NCBI RefSeq assembly: GCF_012427705.1
Contig: NZ_CP048602.1
Coordinates: 744,001 to 808,000 of the forward strand
DNA from: Vreelandella piezotolerans
Lineage (GTDB): Bacteria; Pseudomonadota; Gammaproteobacteria; Pseudomonadales; Halomonadaceae
Length of the DNA stretch: 64,000 bases
Direction: 5' to 3'
Below are positions 8,505 through 15,586 of the stretch, in pieces (positions within the stretch are counted from its first letter, which is position 1; every line of letters begins with the position of its first letter). The notes under the pieces are model-generated. The model had not been told where the DNA came from. It saw nothing but the letters and a program-made list of their open reading frames with translations, and made no database searches. The translations under genes and the position numbers were made by a program.

Positions 8505-9542
8505 TTACTCACTTTTAGCACTCGTGCAGTTGGTTATTTCACCGGCTAGCTGTTCCAGTAATGCAGAGTACAGTCCCGCATCCAGCGTCAAGCCTACGCC
8601 GAGTGGATCCATCACGCCCAAGTACGCCGACGTATCCCCAAACACGTTGTTGACCATCTGCGGGTTGAACTGCGGTTCGCTGAAGACACACTGAATGTTC
8701 TCTTCGTTGACGAGCGTCTGTAACGCCTCGATGCGTGCCGGGCTGGGTGCAGACGCGTCGCCGATGGAAATGGCCCCCGCAGCATGAACGTTAAAGGCCT
8801 CTTCGAAGTACTGGTACGCATCGTGGAATACGATGAAGCGGGTGTCCGTGCTGTCGGCCAAGCGCTCCTGGAGGCGCTGTTCGAGGGCGGTCAGTGCTTC
8901 TTGACCCTGCTCGGCGTTATCGCGGTAGATCGCCGCGTTATCCGGATCGAGTTCGCTTAGCTGCTCGGCGATGGCCGCCAGCCACTGGCGGGCATTCCCA
9001 GGGGCGAGCCAAGCGTGCGGGTTCATGCCGGTATGGCTATGATCATGACCATGGTGATCATGTCCTTGGTCTTGCTCGTGTTCGTGGTCATGCCCGTGCT
9101 CGTGGCCATGCTCGTGTTCGTGATCATGCCCGTGTTCGTGATCATGGTAATGGCCGTGTGCCAGCTCACCGTCTAGAGAAAACGTCGCCCCCTCGCGATA
9201 TTCCAGCGTGCGGGTGCCGGGTACGTCCATCAGTTCTAGGTGGCGAGCGTCGCCCGCTAGATTGTCCACCGGGCCTTCCAGCCAAGGGGTGAGCGCATTG
9301 CTGACCCATATCACCAGATCCGCACTGTCCAGCGCGCTGGCTTCCGAGGGGCGCAGCGAATAGCCGTGAGGAGAGGCGCCGGGCTGAATGAACAGCTCGG
9401 GCGAGCCAACGTCGCCCATCACGATCGATACCAGTGAGTAAACGGGGGGAATATCGACCGCGACGCGGGGCACTTCCGCCGAGGCTGCTAAGGGAAAGGC
9501 CGTTAGTAATGGCAGAGCGAAGTACGTAAAGCGGTGTGGCAT
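8505..9542 (-). CDS. znuA: High-affinity zinc ABC transporter, periplasmic binding protein
   Basis: This 345-aa cluster A-I substrate-binding protein captures Zn2+ in the periplasm for ZnuBC. Residues 1-22 are a signal peptide ending ASA. Likely zinc ligands are His59 (GASPHGY), His176 (NPHAWL) and the His of FHDAYQYFEEAF. Between them, residues 129-170 form a loop very rich in His, Asp and Glu, typical of ZnuA and thought to sense or gather zinc. Two Cys near the C-terminus (IQC, ITNC) match the family disulfide. I prefer the ATG at 9542 (AGGAG 5 nt upstream) over a TTG at 9581. It diverges from znuC with a Zur-like palindrome between them. Confidence 0.95.
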   Translation of the reverse strand: MPHRFTYFALPLLTAFPLAASAEVPRVAVDIPPVYSLVSIVMGDVGSPELFIQPGASPHGYSLRPSEASALDSADLVIWVSNALTPWLEGPVDNLAGDARHLELMDVPGTRTLEYREGATFSLDGELAHGHYHDHEHGHDHEHEHGHEHGHDHEHEQDQGHDHHGHDHSHTGMNPHAWLAPGNARQWLAAIAEQLSELDPDNAAIYRDNAEQGQEALTALEQRLQERLADSTDTRFIVFHDAYQYFEEAFNVHAAGAISIGDASAPSPARIEALQTLVNEENIQCVFSEPQFNPQMVNNVFGDTSAYLGVMDPLGVGLTLDAGLYSALLEQLAGEITNCTSAKSE

Positions 9543-9614
9543 GAGGGCTCCTGATGAGACGAGGCTGAGTGAACGAGACAAGAAAGGACATCCAAGTATC
9601 GCTGGTCTTAATAT

Positions 9615-9630
9615 TTATGTTATAACATAA
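9615..9630. promoter_or_regulatory. Zur box in the znuA/znuC divergent promoter
   Basis: A perfect 16-bp palindrome, TTATGTTATAACATAA, matches the gammaproteobacterial Zur operator core (TGTTATAnTATAACA type). It sits between divergent znuA and znuC, where Zur-Zn would repress both. Confidence 0.88.
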
Positions 9631-9648
9631 CAAATACGTCAAGAGCGG

Positions 9649-10401
9649 ATGTCAATGATGTCACTTGCATCTTCCCTCCATTGTGAAGCGGTACTCAGCG
9701 TTCGTCAGTTGAACGTTCGCTTCGGTGGGCAGCAGATACTCGAGAATATTCATCTCGACTTGTTTCGTGAACAGGTACTCACGTTGATTGGCCCCAACGG
9801 CTCGGGAAAGTCGACGCTGGTGAAAACCCTGGTGGGCGCGGTGAAACCCACCTCGGGCAGCGTTACTATCGCTCCGAATCAGCGCATTGGCTACGTGCCC
9901 CAACGGCTCCATCTGGACCCTACGCTACCGATGACGGTCCAGCGCTTCATCAACTTGCCGCGCCGCCACTCACGTCAAGAGGTCGATAGCGCCCTTGAAG
10001 ACGCCGGTGCCGAGACACTGCGGCAGGCCAATATGAGCGAGCTGTCAGGGGGACAGTTTCAGCGCGTACTACTGGCGCGAGCGCTGCTGGTCAAGCCCGA
10101 CATTTTGATTCTCGATGAGGCAACGCAAGGCCTCGACCACCAGGGCACGGCGGCGTTTTATCGCCATATCGATAGCGTTCGCCGCACTTATGGCTGCGCC
10201 GTTTTAATGGTCAGCCACGACCTGCACGTGGTGATGCAGACCTCGGATCATGTGCTTTGTCTGAATCGCTGCGTCTGTTGCCAGGGCAAGCCCGAGCACG
10301 TGGCCTCGACGCAGGATTATCGCTCGTTGTTCGGTGACCAGGCCGCACAAACGCTGGCGCTCTATCGTCACCAACCCCAGGAGACCGCCCATGCTGGATG
10401 A
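9649..10401 (+). CDS. znuC: Zinc ABC transporter ATPase
   Basis: This 250-aa ABC ATPase powers zinc uptake. Motifs: Walker A GPNGSGKST (near residue 46), the signature LSGGQFQRV, Walker B ILILDEATQGLD and the switch His of MVSHDLHVV. The C-terminal LNRCVCCQGKPE is the Cys-containing segment usual in ZnuC. Three ATGs (9649, 9655, 9658) are possible, and AAGAG at 9641 best fits 9655. It overlaps znuB by 11 nt, so the two are translationally coupled. The zur gene often found between znuA and znuCB is absent here. Confidence 0.95.
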   Translation: MSMMSLASSLHCEAVLSVRQLNVRFGGQQILENIHLDLFREQVLTLIGPNGSGKSTLVKTLVGAVKPTSGSVTIAPNQRIGYVPQRLHLDPTLPMTVQRFINLPRRHSRQEVDSALEDAGAETLRQANMSELSGGQFQRVLLARALLVKPDILILDEATQGLDHQGTAAFYRHIDSVRRTYGCAVLMVSHDLHVVMQTSDHVLCLNRCVCCQGKPEHVASTQDYRSLFGDQAAQTLALYRHQPQETAHAG

Positions 10402-11227
10402 CTTCATGTGGCGCGCCATGTTGGCGGGCATCCTCGTGGCGATGGCCGCCGCTCCGCTGGGCTGTTTCGTGGTGTGGCGGCGTATGGCGTACTTCGGCGA
10501 TGCAACGGCCCACGCGGCCATTCTGGGCGTGGCGCTAGCGCTGTTGATGAATATCTCGATTTTCCTCGGCGTACTGGCGGTGGCACTGTTAATGGCCACC
10601 AGTGTTTCCCTGCTGAGCGGCCGTGGCTACGCCATGGATACGTTGCTCGGCGTGATGGCCCACTCGGCGCTGGCGATTGGGCTGGTCGCCGTGTCGTTTC
10701 TCAGCGGAGTGCGTATCGACCTTCACGCGTATCTGTTCGGCGATATTCTGGCCCTCGGTAAACAGGATTTGTGGGTGATCGGCGGCGGCGTGGCGTTGGT
10801 GTTGCTGCTGCTGTGCTGGCGGTGGCCCTTTTTACTGGCCGCCACGCTCAGCGAAGAGCTGGCCTACGCCTGCGGACTTCAGCCGCGTCGTGAACAGTTA
10901 GTGCTCACTCTGGCGTTGGCCCTGGTCGTTGCCGTGGCGTTGAAGGTCGTCGGTGTTCTGCTGATCGCCGCTCTGCTGATCATACCCGCCGCCACGGCAC
11001 GTCCGTTTTGTCGCACGCCCGAGACCATGGCGCTGCTTGCCATGGGGGTGGCTGTGCTGTCGGTGGCGGGAGGGCTGAAAAGCGCCTATCTCCTCGATAC
11101 GCCGACCGGCCCTACCATCGTCTCGCTCGCCGCCCTGCTGTTCATGCTGTCAACGCTGATCTCACAGGGCTGGCGGTTCGTTCGCCAGCGCTTTGCGCTC
11201 GAGCCAGAGCGCTTTCCCATGCGTTAA
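10391..11227 (+). CDS. znuB: Zinc ABC transporter permease
   Basis: This 278-aa inner-membrane permease of the ABC-3 family has about eight hydrophobic segments across its length. The N-terminal FMWRAMLAGILVAMAAAPLG and the WRRMAYFGDATAHAA segment are characteristic of ZnuB/MntB permeases. The ATG at 10391 has GGAG 7 nt upstream and lies inside the end of znuC, so an upstream TTG extension is unlikely. With ZnuA and ZnuC it completes the zinc importer. The DUF1826 gene follows after 86 nt on the same strand. Confidence 0.94.
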   Translation: MLDDFMWRAMLAGILVAMAAAPLGCFVVWRRMAYFGDATAHAAILGVALALLMNISIFLGVLAVALLMATSVSLLSGRGYAMDTLLGVMAHSALAIGLVAVSFLSGVRIDLHAYLFGDILALGKQDLWVIGGGVALVLLLLCWRWPFLLAATLSEELAYACGLQPRREQLVLTLALALVVAVALKVVGVLLIAALLIIPAATARPFCRTPETMALLAMGVAVLSVAGGLKSAYLLDTPTGPTIVSLAALLFMLSTLISQGWRFVRQRFALEPERFPMR

Positions 11228-11313
11228 CGCCGCCGTGCTGGCAGCGGTCGGCCGTCTGCCCCGGTGCGAGCGTGTGGCCGTCTCCATCGATTTCTCACAC
11301 TATCGGAGTTCAC

Positions 11314-11976
11314 ATGATGTCGTCGCCCGTTTCTTATGTATCCCCCGCTGACGCATGGCCTGCGCACGCGGCCATTGGTCAGGACATTAGCGTGTTACCG
11401 CGTATTTTCGAAGAGGCCGTGAATATCGCGATTTTCGAACGCCCCATGCCCGCTGAGATCGCCTTGAGTGCCCAAGCTCAGTGCCGAACGGAGCGCGCCT
11501 GGCAATATAGCTGGTTGGGGCAGCCCGACGATGCCATGGTGGCGGACCTGCTGCGCCAGCTTCCCGCACCCGAAGCAGCCAAGCCGCTGGTGGACGACAT
11601 CGCCACCATTGCCGAAGCGATGGCCTTCCTATTCGAAACGCGTACCGTCGGTCTTCGCCTGCGCTTGCTTGATGGTGCCATGTGCCCCCGCTTTCACTGC
11701 GACAACCTGCCGGTGCGGCTCGTCACGACCTATGTGGGCCCAGGCAGCGAGTGGTTGCCGGAGGACGCCATCAATCGTAAAGGGCTGGGGGCGCCGCACC
11801 CCGATAAACCCGAGATTGCCACCGACAATGCGGCAGTCCGGCGCCTCTCGCCCGGCGATATCGGTTTGATCAAGGGCAGTGGCTGGATCGGCAGCGAGGA
11901 GCGGGGCCTGGTGCATAGAAGCCCGTCACTGGAGAGCGGCAGTAAGCGCCTGTTGATGAGTATCGATCCCGCCTAG
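11314..11976 (+). CDS. DUF1826 protein of the zinc-starvation cluster
   Basis: This 220-aa soluble protein belongs to DUF1826, a family of unknown function that is often found next to Zur-regulated genes. The sequence shows CPRFHCDNLPVRL with an H-x-D pair (His128, Asp130), LSPGDIGLIKGSGW, and near the end VHRSPS (His201) followed by KRLLMSID (Arg212). That H-x-D, distal His, then Arg about 11 residues later is the layout of Fe(II)/2-oxoglutarate oxygenases and related cupins. That reading is my inference and not an established function. The start ATG at 11314 has GGAG 5 nt upstream. It probably belongs to the znuCB operon. Confidence 0.85.
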   Translation: MMSSPVSYVSPADAWPAHAAIGQDISVLPRIFEEAVNIAIFERPMPAEIALSAQAQCRTERAWQYSWLGQPDDAMVADLLRQLPAPEAAKPLVDDIATIAEAMAFLFETRTVGLRLRLLDGAMCPRFHCDNLPVRLVTTYVGPGSEWLPEDAINRKGLGAPHPDKPEIATDNAAVRRLSPGDIGLIKGSGWIGSEERGLVHRSPSLESGSKRLLMSIDPA

Positions 11977-12054
11977 CGCTAGGAGAGCCTCTTTACAAAC
12001 GACTCGGCAGCGCATGAGCGCCGAGGGGCACCCATGATCGCTGACTATTTTGTG

Positions 12055-12070
12055 TGACTTTATAACGTAC
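12055..12070 (+). promoter_or_regulatory. Probable Zur box before the dksA paralog
   Basis: TGACTTTATAACGTAC has the conserved TTATAACGTA half shared with the zinT site (15355-15370) and a degenerate left half (5 of 8 positions symmetric). It lies 21 nt before the ATG of the DksA-like gene, overlapping where a -10 element would be. Confidence 0.6.
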
Positions 12071-12091
12071 TATTTTGGATGGGATGACGCT

Positions 12092-12556
12092 ATGCCAGAT
12101 CAAGGCAACCCCGCCGACACGCGCCCGAGAAAGGCTGATAAAGCCTGGGCAGATAAGCTCCTGGCGATGCCCGACAGCGACTATATGAACGACGAACAGC
12201 TCGCCTTTTTCCGTCAGCGGTTGCTGGAGGAGCGCGACGAAATAGAAGCGCATCTACAGGAGATCCGGCGCGTCATTGCTTCTCATGAGCGTGACAGCGA
12301 CGAAGCCGATCAAGCGGCGTTCGAGGAGGAGCTGCGTTTGGCGTTGCGGCAAGCCGATCGCGAGAGCCGTCTGCTCAATAATATTGCCGCCGCGTTGAAA
12401 CGTATCGAAAGCGGCGACTACGGCTACTGCGACGAAACCGGAGAGCCCATCGGCTTGGCCAGGCTGATGTTTCGGCCCACCGCCAAGCTCTGTATCGAAG
12501 CGAAAGAGCGCCAGGAGCAGCACGAGCACCATTACCGCAAAGCGAGGTGGGGGTAG
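12092..12556 (+). CDS. dksA2: DksA2-type transcription factor lacking a complete zinc finger
   Basis: This 154-aa DksA/TraR protein binds RNA polymerase through the secondary channel and works with ppGpp. It has the long coiled coil (about residues 32-105) with the tip region SHERDSDEADQAAFEE, then a C-terminal globular part. In canonical DksA this part is a four-Cys zinc finger (CxxC-x17-CxxC). Here the motif reads CDET...CIEA, so the second Cys of each pair is Thr or Ala. This is the pattern of Pseudomonas aeruginosa DksA2, the zinc-independent paralog made when zinc is scarce. The ATG at 12092 is chosen from homology; its ribosome binding site is weak. The COG0523 gene starts 5 nt after the stop. 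Confidence 0.9.
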   Translation: MPDQGNPADTRPRKADKAWADKLLAMPDSDYMNDEQLAFFRQRLLEERDEIEAHLQEIRRVIASHERDSDEADQAAFEEELRLALRQADRESRLLNNIAAALKRIESGDYGYCDETGEPIGLARLMFRPTAKLCIEAKERQEQHEHHYRKARWG

Positions 12557-12561
12557 GGTAT

Positions 12562-13623
12562 ATGCCGGATCCATCGTTAACGCCCATCAACCTACTCACG
12601 GGCTTTCTGGGCAGCGGTAAAACCACGCTGCTCAACCGCTGGGTACACCAAAGCTCCATGCAGAACACCCTGGTGGTGATCAACGAGTTCGGTGCTATCG
12701 GGCTCGACCACCAGCTCATTACCCACAGCGATGAGCAGGCGGTCATCGAAATGAGCAGCGGCTGTTTGTGCTGCACGCTACGGGGGGATCTCAGCCGCAC
12801 CTTGCAGCAAGCGTGCGATGGCTTGGAGGCGCAAGGCAAGCCACTGCCCGCCCGCGTGGTGATCGAAACCACTGGGCTGGCCGAGCCAACATCTCTGCTC
12901 CAACTGTTGATGACGGATCACTGGTTAGCACACCGATTCAGGCTGGATAGCGTGGTGTGCTGCGTGGATGCGGTCAATGGGGTTGCTACGTTGGATGCCC
13001 ACCAGGAGGCCCAGCAGCAAGCCGCCGTGGCGGAAAAGCTGCTGATCACCAAGACGGACTTGGCGAGCGACGAGCAGGTTTCCCGCCTAGCGAATCGCTT
13101 GGCCAAACTCAACCCTGCCGCCGAGCAGTGGCAGGTGATCAACGGCGAACTGTCGGCCGATCTACTGGTGGGCGCGGGGCTTTACTCGGAAGAAAGCCAA
13201 GCGTTCCAAGTGGCTCAATGGCTTAGCGCCAGCCGTTACGAGTTACATCCGGTGGAGCAGTACAAGGGGGCTTTTGCCAACTCGCAGGCCAATGCGGTCC
13301 AGCATGGCGATGGCATCCACTCCTTTTGCTTTAGTGTGAACGAGCCGATCGAGCCGGACGCCTTGGAAGAGTGGCTGAACTTGTTGATGTCCCTGATGGG
13401 CGAAAAGATGCTGCGCATGAAAGCCGTGGTACACCTGACCGACAGAGAAGCCCCGCTGGCACTGCACGGCGTGCAGCATATTTTTCACCCGCCGGCGCCG
13501 CTGCCCAAGGCCAGTGTGGGTGATCGTGTCTCCCGCTTCGTTTTCATTACCCAGAACGTGTCGCCCGATACCGTCGCAGGACTCTACCGCTTTTTTACCG
13601 CCGCTCAAGAGGTTACTCCATGA
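12562..13623 (+). CDS. zigA: COG0523 GTPase, ZigA-like zinc metallochaperone
   Basis: This 353-aa G3E GTPase of the CobW/COG0523 family has Walker A GFLGSGKTT (near residue 13), the metal-binding SGCLCC (CxCC) motif near residue 68, IETTGLAEP, the GTP-specificity ITKTD segment, and a C-terminal CobW_C domain ending in a predicted beta region. Zur-regulated members such as ZigA/YeiR deliver zinc to essential enzymes during starvation. The context (DksA2 upstream, FolE2 downstream, Zur boxes) supports this role over cobalamin synthesis. The ATG at 12562 lies 5 nt after the DksA2 stop, and the gene overlaps folE2 by the ATGA tetranucleotide. Confidence 0.88.
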   Translation: MPDPSLTPINLLTGFLGSGKTTLLNRWVHQSSMQNTLVVINEFGAIGLDHQLITHSDEQAVIEMSSGCLCCTLRGDLSRTLQQACDGLEAQGKPLPARVVIETTGLAEPTSLLQLLMTDHWLAHRFRLDSVVCCVDAVNGVATLDAHQEAQQQAAVAEKLLITKTDLASDEQVSRLANRLAKLNPAAEQWQVINGELSADLLVGAGLYSEESQAFQVAQWLSASRYELHPVEQYKGAFANSQANAVQHGDGIHSFCFSVNEPIEPDALEEWLNLLMSLMGEKMLRMKAVVHLTDREAPLALHGVQHIFHPPAPLPKASVGDRVSRFVFITQNVSPDTVAGLYRFFTAAQEVTP

Positions 13624-14522
13624 TCGTTTCCACCATGCCCGATGTCGCCAAGCAAGCCCCTAATTCGCAGGGCACGTTGACCCGTGTGGGCATGGAGGGC
13701 ATCGCGATGCCGGTACTGCTCGGCACCCAGCGCGTCGCTGCCAAGCTCGATGCCACGGTCAGTCTCGACGCGAAAGAGGCCCGGGGCATTCATATGTCGC
13801 GGCTCTATCTAGGGTTGGCGCCGCTCGAGCAGACACCGCTCTCCCTAGGGTTGGTGCAGAGCGTGCTCGAGCGTTTTTTAGCCAGCCAGGAGGGGCTGTC
13901 CCAGCACGCCTACCTCAGCATCGCAGGGGAGTTACCGCTCGAGCGCGCCGCGCTGATTAGTCCGCTCTCGGGGTGGAAGTACTACCCCTTCACGTTGCGC
14001 TGCGAGTTGTCCCCCGATGGGTTTCAATCGGCGCTCGATCTCGAGGTGGGCTACTCTTCGACATGCCCATGCTCGGCTGCTTTGGCGCGGCAGTTGATTC
14101 AGCAAGCCTTCGAAGAGGACTTTGAGGACATACCGCTGAGCAAGTCGGCGGTATTGGCGTGGCTGGGTAGTGAAGAGGGCATCTTGGCGACGCCCCATAG
14201 CCAGCGTAGCGTGGCTCACCTCACGTTTCGCCTTGCCACGACGGACGACGCTGCCATCTCGATAGAAACGTTCATGGAGAACATGATCGACCGGGTAGAG
14301 CGAGCCCTAGGTACGGCACTGCAAACCGCCGTCAAGCGCATCGACGAGCAGGCGTTTGCCTTGGCCAACGGGCAGAACCTGATGTTCTGCGAGGATGCCG
14401 CACGGCGGCTGGACACCACGCTGCGCCAAGCGCCAGGTGTGTCGGGGTTCCGGCTAAAAGTGGTGCATGCCGAGAGTCTGCATGCCCATGACGCGGTTGC
14501 CTATAGTGAATGGTGGGAGTGA
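13620..14522 (+). CDS. folE2: GTP cyclohydrolase FolE2 (type IB)
   Basis: This 300-aa enzyme converts GTP to 7,8-dihydroneopterin triphosphate, the first step of folate synthesis. Unlike FolE (type IA), it does not need zinc and can use Mn2+ or other ions. Diagnostic segments are RGIHMSRLYLGL, the metal-ligand Cys region EVGYSSTCPCSAALARQL, TPHSQRSVAHLTF and the C-terminal FCEDAARRLD. Its place directly after a COG0523 GTPase and a DksA2, with ATGA overlap to the former, marks it as the zinc-sparing paralog induced by zinc limitation. A 10-bp hairpin follows the stop. Confidence 0.95.
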   Translation: MIVSTMPDVAKQAPNSQGTLTRVGMEGIAMPVLLGTQRVAAKLDATVSLDAKEARGIHMSRLYLGLAPLEQTPLSLGLVQSVLERFLASQEGLSQHAYLSIAGELPLERAALISPLSGWKYYPFTLRCELSPDGFQSALDLEVGYSSTCPCSAALARQLIQQAFEEDFEDIPLSKSAVLAWLGSEEGILATPHSQRSVAHLTFRLATTDDAAISIETFMENMIDRVERALGTALQTAVKRIDEQAFALANGQNLMFCEDAARRLDTTLRQAPGVSGFRLKVVHAESLHAHDAVAYSEWWE

Positions 14523-14537
14523 AAGGAGAGATGAAGA

Positions 14538-14563
14538 GAGCGCTGGCGTAGTGGCCAGCGCTC
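14538..14563. terminator. Hairpin between convergent folE2 and zinT
   Basis: A perfect 10-bp stem (GAGCGCTGGC / GCCAGCGCTC) with a 6-nt loop sits between the two convergent genes. Neither strand has a strong U-tract, so termination strength is uncertain. Confidence 0.5.
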
Positions 14564-14590
14564 GGGGATGGCGAGTGTCGGGCTAAACCG

Positions 14591-15328
14591 TCAGTGAGCC
14601 AACATTTCGTCGACGATCTCTTCGCCACTGAGCGACGAAGGATAGTAGGTCGGCCAGTGGGTCAACTCCTCCAGCAGCGCTTCACGATCATCTCCCCAAT
14701 ACAAGTGGTAGTGGCCTGCATCCGTCGGGTAGATGCTGTGGTCGCTGAACTGAATATAGTGGGGGAGCGCATCTTCGCTGGCGTCGTCTGCTAGTTCGAA
14801 GATGAAGCGAACGCCTCGGTTACCGGCCTCGTAATTCAAGATCTCGTAGCCATCGTACTGGTAGTCGCCGGTCATCGACTCGCCGTTGGCAAAGAAGGTG
14901 ACGCTGCTGCCATCGATCACGATCCGCTCGACATCGGTGGCATAACCGGTGTCGTAGTAGGCTTTGTACTCTTCGGCAGTTTTATCGCCTTGTTCGGCTT
15001 TATGCGCGAAGACAGGGTCTAGAGTGCCGTCAAGTAAATAGGGATATACGGATTGCCAGTCGCCTTCCCAGTCGGAAAGCGCGCGATCGGCAATTTGCGC
15101 ATCGTCGAAATAGCCCGCGTAAATATCGTTGTCATGCGCATGGCCCTGGTCGTGATCGTGGCTATGATTGTGGTCATGGTCATGGTCATGGTCATGGTCA
15201 TGCGCGTGGGCTTCACCATCATCGTGGTGATGGTCGTGATCGTGATTAGCAAAGGCATGCGGGGCGCTGGCTAGGATCGCAATGCTTAGCGCCATCGCGC
15301 AGGCCTTTTTGTTAGCAAGTGTTGGCAT
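14591..15328 (-). CDS. zinT: Periplasmic zinc-trafficking protein ZinT
   Basis: This 245-aa ZinT/YodA family protein binds zinc or cadmium in the periplasm and assists ZnuA. An N-terminal signal peptide ends near AFA|NHD. Residues about 28-68 are a His-Asp repeat tail, absent from E. coli ZinT and probably a metal-gathering extension. The lipocalin-like ZinT core follows: DWEGDWQSVYPYLLDGTLD, GSSVTFF, GVRFIFEL, PHYIQFSDHSI, AGHYHLYWGDD and a C-terminal WPTYYPS. The start is the ATG at 15328 with GGAGA 8 nt upstream. The TTG at 15334 is too close to that site. A Zur-like palindrome lies 27 nt upstream. Confidence 0.93.
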   Translation of the reverse strand: MPTLANKKACAMALSIAILASAPHAFANHDHDHHHDDGEAHAHDHDHDHDHDHNHSHDHDQGHAHDNDIYAGYFDDAQIADRALSDWEGDWQSVYPYLLDGTLDPVFAHKAEQGDKTAEEYKAYYDTGYATDVERIVIDGSSVTFFANGESMTGDYQYDGYEILNYEAGNRGVRFIFELADDASEDALPHYIQFSDHSIYPTDAGHYHLYWGDDREALLEELTHWPTYYPSSLSGEEIVDEMLAH

Positions 15329-15354
15329 GATCAAATCTCCGTTGTGTTGTTTTG

Positions 15355-15370
15355 ATATGTTATAACGTAT
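15355..15370 (-). promoter_or_regulatory. Zur box upstream of zinT
   Basis: ATATGTTATAACGTAT is a 16-bp palindrome with one mismatched pair and shares the GTTATAAC core with the znuA/znuC site. It lies 27 nt upstream of the zinT start. Confidence 0.82.
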
Positions 15371-15543
15371 TGCAAGAGGCGTTCAATAGAGGAGTCGTGA
15401 TTGACATCAACATGTCCGACAGTATCGCGTGTTTTCTGTGATGCTATAGCTGCAGCGACGTGTACATAAGAAGGAGAGGGTGTTCGCGTGGGTCAGTAGG
15501 CTGGTTCCCCTGTGCATCTGACGAGAATAAACGTGCACAAACG

Positions 15544-15571
15544 ACAGCGCCGCCCATAGAGGCGGCGCTGT
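15544..15571 (-). terminator. Terminator-like hairpin after gabT
   Basis: A perfect 11-bp stem (ACAGCGCCGCC and its complement) with a 6-nt loop lies 16 nt past the gabT stop on the minus strand. It is followed by CGTTTGTG, so the U-tract is poor. Confidence 0.6.
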
Positions 15572-15586
15572 GGCTCGTATCGAAGC

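Noticed and set aside
9040-9170. Tandem CATGAC-like DNA repeat
   Set aside because: It encodes the His-rich loop of ZnuA, so it is coding rather than a repeat element. The same holds for 15120-15245 in zinT.
12003-12025. CTCGGC...GCCGAG hairpin after the DUF1826 gene as a terminator
   Set aside because: No T-tract follows and it lies just before the dksA2 promoter. It could be a weak pause site only.
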